8,614 bases of DNA from positions 1 through 8,614 of the forward strand of contig CAMWQV010000058.1 in NCBI GenBank assembly GCA_947176425.1, written 5' to 3'. The translations under genes were made by a program, and so were the position numbers. This DNA comes from an uncultured Clostridia bacterium. GTDB lineage: Bacteria; Bacillota; Clostridia; Oscillospirales; Oscillospiraceae. How positions within the stretch are numbered: the first letter of the stretch is position 1; every line of letters starts with the position of its first letter. Of the stretch, positions 5,887 through 8,614 are shown piece by piece. The notes beneath the pieces are model-generated. The model had not been told where the DNA came from and did not search any database. It saw only the letters and a program-made list of their open reading frames with translations.

Positions 5887-7362
5887 ATGGGAAAAAAGAA
5901 CCACCATGACAGCTATTTGCCTATTGATGAGCGAACACAATATTGGCATGAGATACTGGAATCCCAACGCTCAATGTGTAGAGGGATTGTCATACCGAAA
6001 AATTCAATATTGCAGTATGGCAAGCATCCAGGATTCTTCTTCGGAATGAAATCAGAACCGCTTTTGCGCTCTGGCGAATACATCGGAAAATATGTAAAAC
6101 AAGATGCTCATATCTTGGTAGCTGGTGAAAGTGGCCGGGGGAAAACCCAGTGCATCGTCTTGCCGACTATGGCGACTTGGACGGGAGGTCAGATCATCCT
6201 GGATGTCAAAGGTGATTTGTACGACTATTGGAGGCAGTTGAACAAGGATACTGGCAAAAAGTGTATTCACTTTTTGCTGGGAGACTCCAACTGCAAGTAT
6301 GACCCATATGCACCTTTGCGACATGATGGGGAACAAAACCTCGCAGGAAACGCCAGGGATTTGGCGATGGCACTCATTCCACAGCCTCCACATATCAGGG
6401 ACCCAATCTGGGTTCAGTGCGCTCAGAATTTCTTAACTGGTGCTATTCTCTACTACTACAAGAGGGGAATTTCTTTCGTAGACACAATGGCACAAATTCA
6501 AACACGCCCTATCGGAGAAATCATAGGGGATGTTTGCTCCAGAGACAACAACATTGCGGCGGTCTACATGAATAAGCTGAGCGAGGTGCAGGGAAACATA
6601 ATTGGCAACATTGGCATGGAGTTGTCCAATCTAGCCATCTTTGTAACGGATTCCGCAATCAGAGATGTCCTTCCTACCACAGATAAGGAAGATAATCTTC
6701 TGGACTGGCAGGAGTTGAACGTTTCGCAGGAACCGATGGATGTGATCCTCACCATTCCGGAAGTGACCATTGAACGGACCTCACCTATGATTCGCCTGAT
6801 GGTCAACCAACTCATCAAAACACTCGAACAACGATCTCAGACAAACTACCGCGCAAAGTGTCTGCCACCGGTGCTGGTGATGCTGGACGAATTTTCCAGA
6901 ATTGGAACGTTGCCGGCTATCAAGTCGGGACTCCGTACCCTGAGAAGCCGTGGCGTGACGTTTGCGCTATTTATCCAGAGTTTAGCCGATCTGGAAGAAA
7001 ACTATGGAGCAACAGGAGGCAAGGTCATTGCCGAGAACTGTCCCTACAAGGTCATACTGGGCGCCTCGGACGTAGCCAGCCAAGAATACTGGTCAAAACT
7101 GGTGGGTACTGTTGAAACAACAGCGAAGTATACCAGCCTTTTCAATACCCCTGTGATTGACGATATCTTCCGCTCCAGTACACCATTCTCTGATACCAAG
7201 GTTCCAATCATGGAACCAGCGGAGTTCTTGACCATGCAGGATGCAGCCATTATATCCCCCGAAGGATTCTTCCGTGTGGAAAAGGCTCCTTTTTACAAAT
7301 ACAAGCACATTTTTACAGGTCAAAGTTTGTGGGGAAACAGAAAAAGTGGCTTCGTGAAATAG
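5887..7362 (+). CDS. VirD4/TraG-family coupling ATPase, no membrane anchor
   Basis: A 491-residue type IV coupling protein, the ATPase that brings a relaxase-DNA complex to a conjugation channel. Walker A is GESGRGKT (80-87), followed by QIILDVKGDLYDYW (102-115); Walker B is VLVMLDEF (329-336), followed by the conserved RSRGVTFALFIQSLADL stretch (353-369). The C-terminal part (about 370-470) has the usual coupling-protein pattern, including APFYKYKHIF near the end. Classic members are near 600 residues with two N-terminal membrane helices; here none is visible and the protein begins with hydrophilic MGKKNHHDSY. The ATG at 5887 has GGAGG (5877-5881) at 5-nt spacing, while an in-frame ATG at 5806 lies inside the accessory gene. 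Absence of channel genes in this window suggests mobilization by a helper system, or a channel encoded beyond the window. Confidence 0.92.
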   Translation: MGKKNHHDSYLPIDERTQYWHEILESQRSMCRGIVIPKNSILQYGKHPGFFFGMKSEPLLRSGEYIGKYVKQDAHILVAGESGRGKTQCIVLPTMATWTGGQIILDVKGDLYDYWRQLNKDTGKKCIHFLLGDSNCKYDPYAPLRHDGEQNLAGNARDLAMALIPQPPHIRDPIWVQCAQNFLTGAILYYYKRGISFVDTMAQIQTRPIGEIIGDVCSRDNNIAAVYMNKLSEVQGNIIGNIGMELSNLAIFVTDSAIRDVLPTTDKEDNLLDWQELNVSQEPMDVILTIPEVTIERTSPMIRLMVNQLIKTLEQRSQTNYRAKCLPPVLVMLDEFSRIGTLPAIKSGLRTLRSRGVTFALFIQSLADLEENYGATGGKVIAENCPYKVILGASDVASQEYWSKLVGTVETTAKYTSLFNTPVIDDIFRSSTPFSDTKVPIMEPAEFLTMQDAAIISPEGFFRVEKAPFYKYKHIFTGQSLWGNRKSGFVK

Positions 7363-7436
7363 TGGAAAGATTGCGATTGCCGTAAGTACCACTATCCCAG
7401 TAATATAAAGAGGAGTGGGGACTTCATATTAGGAGA

Positions 7437-7458
7437 CAGCTGGTTGATAGACCAGCTG
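7437..7458. repeat. Perfect hairpin in the convergent gap
   Basis: An 8-bp perfect inverted repeat CAGCTGGT/ACCAGCTG with a 6-nt loop lies between the convergent coupling-protein and DUF3102 genes. Its location suits a bidirectional terminator, but no T run follows on either strand, so it could also be a protein-binding dyad. Confidence 0.45.
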
Positions 7459-7475
7459 CCCCATATACGTCCAGA

Positions 7476-8180
7476 CTACCCAAGCTGTGTATCTTCCGAT
7501 GGAAGTTTCCCTAGTGTGTCCTCGCATAATCTGCGGATCTCCGAAATTACTGTGTCGTATGCAGCGTTATCAAACGGCCAGTTCATAATGTCTCCCACTA
7601 ACTCGGACATGGTAGTCTCCAATCGGGAAAGTGCATCTAGCGCATGGTCTTCTGGAGATGCTTTAGGAGAATTAACCTCGATTTTTTCGCCCTTACCAGG
7701 AGATCGGTTGGCGACCGTGAGTAGCAGATACTCCCGGACAGCATCTTCGAGATCTCGCTTGCTCATATTTTGGATAACTTGAAGTGGATCTACATCCGCA
7801 CCGGCAGATTTGTACTTCCCCAGAAAGTCCTCCAATCTTGTTTTTGGGATTCTCGTCAGGATATACGCTTTTGAGAAATCCAAATGCGACACCGGGGTCG
7901 TTTCTCCGAACCACTCGGCTACTCTCATGAGACGCTGTGATTGCCTGACAGAAAAATGAACATTTTCCTTCAGCCAGTCCTCCCATCCGCCATGCTTGCC
8001 AAAAATTCTCTTGGCTCTCAGCAGATCGCGGCCGATGTCAAGATACAACTTCTCACATTCATGCCAGCGGTCGTTTATCCGCAAACTGATTTCTAGGAGT
8101 TGGACTTTGTAATCACCGCCCTTTTCCCTGAACTCAGCCGATTCCAAGTTATCTTCGCGGATTTCGCTTTTTTCTTCCAT
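7476..8180 (-). CDS. DUF3102 family protein
   Basis: A 234-residue protein. Residues 48-91 carry the DUF3102 signature: DIGRDLLRAKRIF, then HGGWEDWLKENVHFS, then VRQSQRLMRVAEWF, a helical segment reminiscent of a helix-turn-helix. The family is common on plasmids, phages and integrative elements, and its function is not established; DNA binding in maintenance or regulation is a reasonable inference. The C-terminal part (about 160-234) is acidic and probably helical and resembles nothing I know. The ATG at 8180 is chosen because an AAAGGAG site (8189-8195) is about 8 nt upstream; an in-frame ATG at 8219 has none. The promoter at 8259-8286 with GAAC repeats suggests tight control, perhaps by its own product. 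No partner gene is seen downstream, where it converges with the coupling-protein gene. Confidence 0.82.
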   Translation of the reverse strand: MEEKSEIREDNLESAEFREKGGDYKVQLLEISLRINDRWHECEKLYLDIGRDLLRAKRIFGKHGGWEDWLKENVHFSVRQSQRLMRVAEWFGETTPVSHLDFSKAYILTRIPKTRLEDFLGKYKSAGADVDPLQVIQNMSKRDLEDAVREYLLLTVANRSPGKGEKIEVNSPKASPEDHALDALSRLETTMSELVGDIMNWPFDNAAYDTVISEIRRLCEDTLGKLPSEDTQLG

Positions 8181-8258
8181 AGTGCATTCTCCTTTCGATA
8201 TAAAATTTTCAAGGTACATGGAGGGAAGCAGTTCTGGTATGCCTCATCTCATACTTCC

Positions 8259-8286
8259 ATCTTATCGTTCGTATTGTTCGTGTCAA
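8259..8286 (-). promoter_or_regulatory. Promoter of the DUF3102 gene
   Basis: On the - strand: a perfect TTGACA -35 box (8281-8286), a 16-nt spacer and TAAGAT (8259-8264), four of six matches to the -10 consensus. The leader to the ATG at 8180 is about 70 nt. Two GAAC repeats lie inside the spacer, so a bound protein would be expected to block RNA polymerase. Confidence 0.55.
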
Positions 8287-8320
8287 CGCCCCGATTTCGT
8301 TCATAGTGTTCATATCGTTC
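8265..8320 (-). repeat. 9-bp-phased GAAC/GTTC repeats (operator or iteron-like)
   Basis: Read on the + strand, GTTC occurs at 8267, 8276, 8299, 8308 and 8317, so neighbours within each cluster are exactly 9 bp apart. The two clusters form a 19-bp imperfect direct repeat, TCGTTCGTATTGTTCGTGT (8265-8283) and TCGTTCATAGTGTTCATAT (8297-8315), with 15 of 19 positions identical. One cluster is in the spacer of the DUF3102 promoter and the other is just upstream of its -35 box. This looks like a multimeric repressor or partition-protein site. Confidence 0.6.
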
Positions 8321-8482
8321 TCACAATAACTTTTGTTTATTTTGCACAGTAAATTTCGCAAATTTTCTTCTAAGGTTGGTAAAATTAAAATGTTTGAGAC
8401 AGTCTATCCTGTTCTTTGCGGTGGTACATTCTTCACCTTGGTTTTGCTCGCAAGTAAACCGGGGACATCTTCTCGCAATCAT
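8321..8482 (-). CDS. Possible small cysteine-containing ORF (53 aa), doubtful
   Basis: An open frame from ATG 8482 to TGA 8321 encodes 53 residues starting MIARRCPRFTCEQNQGEECT, with four cysteines at 6, 11, 19 and 28 and a basic C-terminal half. No ribosome binding site precedes it, and it overlaps an opposing open frame. It ends at the edge of the GAAC repeats. It may be chance or the remnant of a gene; I recognise no family. Confidence 0.15.
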   Translation of the reverse strand: MIARRCPRFTCEQNQGEECTTAKNRIDCLKHFNFTNLRRKFAKFTVQNKQKLL

Positions 8483-8608
8483 GTTAATGGAGAGAAAAAT
8501 AGTTTTCGGGAAAAAGACATACTAGTACTCCATCCGGCTAGTTATCAAACTAAATCCTCTGACTTTACTGTGAAACCTCCCCCGCGAGGCGAAGGAAAAA
8601 GGGCATAG
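8390..8608 (+). CDS. Possible small ORF (72 aa), doubtful
   Basis: From ATG 8390 the + strand reads MFETVYPVLCGGTFFTLVLL and continues to a TAG at 8608, with a hydrophobic start and a basic end (GEGKRA). Only a weak AAGG-containing site lies upstream, and no good promoter was found. It overlaps the opposing 53-aa frame, so at most one of them is likely real. Its stop codon falls within the nic-like sequence at the window edge. Confidence 0.2.
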   Translation: MFETVYPVLCGGTFFTLVLLASKPGTSSRNHVNGEKNSFREKDILVLHPASYQTKSSDFTVKPPPRGEGKRA

Positions 8609-8614
8609 CGCCCC

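Larger units (their letters stand above)
8321..8614. other. AT-rich region without a confident gene
   Basis: About 290 bases between the DUF3102 promoter and the window edge. It holds the dyad AAATTT-CGC-AAATTT (8351-8365), two doubtful opposing small ORFs, and at the right end a CCTC/GAGG mini-hairpin followed by GGGCATAGCGCCCC (8601-8614), which resembles a MOBQ nic region. It may be the non-coding control or transfer-origin side of the element. Confidence 0.4.

Noticed and set aside
7444..7782. + strand open frame (112 aa) after the coupling-protein gene
   Set aside because: Antisense to the DUF3102 coding sequence, with serine-rich low-complexity content typical of a shadow frame.
1..8614. 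Attachment-site direct repeats that would mark the ends of the element
   Set aside because: No convincing long direct repeat was found between the flanks by eye; the ends may lie outside the window.

Overview
The window looks like an accessory, mobile-element segment from a Clostridia-type Firmicute, probably a gut Lachnospiraceae or Oscillospiraceae relative. The grounds are strong Shine-Dalgarno sites of the AAGGAGGT type, consensus sigma-A promoters, and a MobA/MobL relaxase, a VirD4-like ATPase and a large serine recombinase, a mix typical of integrative mobilizable elements in these bacteria. No rRNA, tRNA, CRISPR array or insertion sequence was seen. The taxonomic guess is inference.

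Layout, left to right. (1) 1-1166: a pair of diverging promoters, one firing leftward out of the window and one driving an intact ADP-ribosylglycohydrolase on the + strand. (2) 1199-2083: a convergent Fic-domain (AMPylase-type) gene on the - strand with its own extended -10 promoter; related GC-rich hairpins lie on both sides of it. (3) 2130-4571: a - strand operon of three genes, a 233-aa protein of unknown function that is an internal duplication, a 51-aa charged protein, and a 509-aa serine recombinase. (4) 4650-5856: a - strand mobilization block with a small charged accessory protein, a candidate oriT, and a compact 270-aa MOBQ-type relaxase. (5) 5887-7362: a divergent VirD4/TraG-like coupling ATPase without its membrane anchor. 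(6) 7476-8320: a DUF3102-family gene on the - strand, driven by a promoter studded with 9-bp-spaced GAAC repeats. (7) 8321-8614: an AT-rich stretch with no confident gene, ending in a second nic-like sequence at the window edge.

How the parts may work together. The relaxase, accessory protein, oriT candidate and coupling ATPase form a DNA-processing module that would nick the element and hand it to a conjugation channel encoded elsewhere, since no channel genes are present here. The serine recombinase operon would integrate or excise the element. The DUF3102 gene, with its operator-like repeats, is a plausible maintenance or regulatory gene. The ADP-ribosylglycohydrolase and Fic protein, an eraser and a writer of nucleotide-type protein modifications, are either cargo of the element or flanking host genes; the sequence does not settle which. 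The most interesting leads are the candidate oriT at 5468-5506, the repeat-bearing promoter at 8259-8320, the duplicated unknown protein, and the Fic/ADP-ribosylhydrolase pairing.
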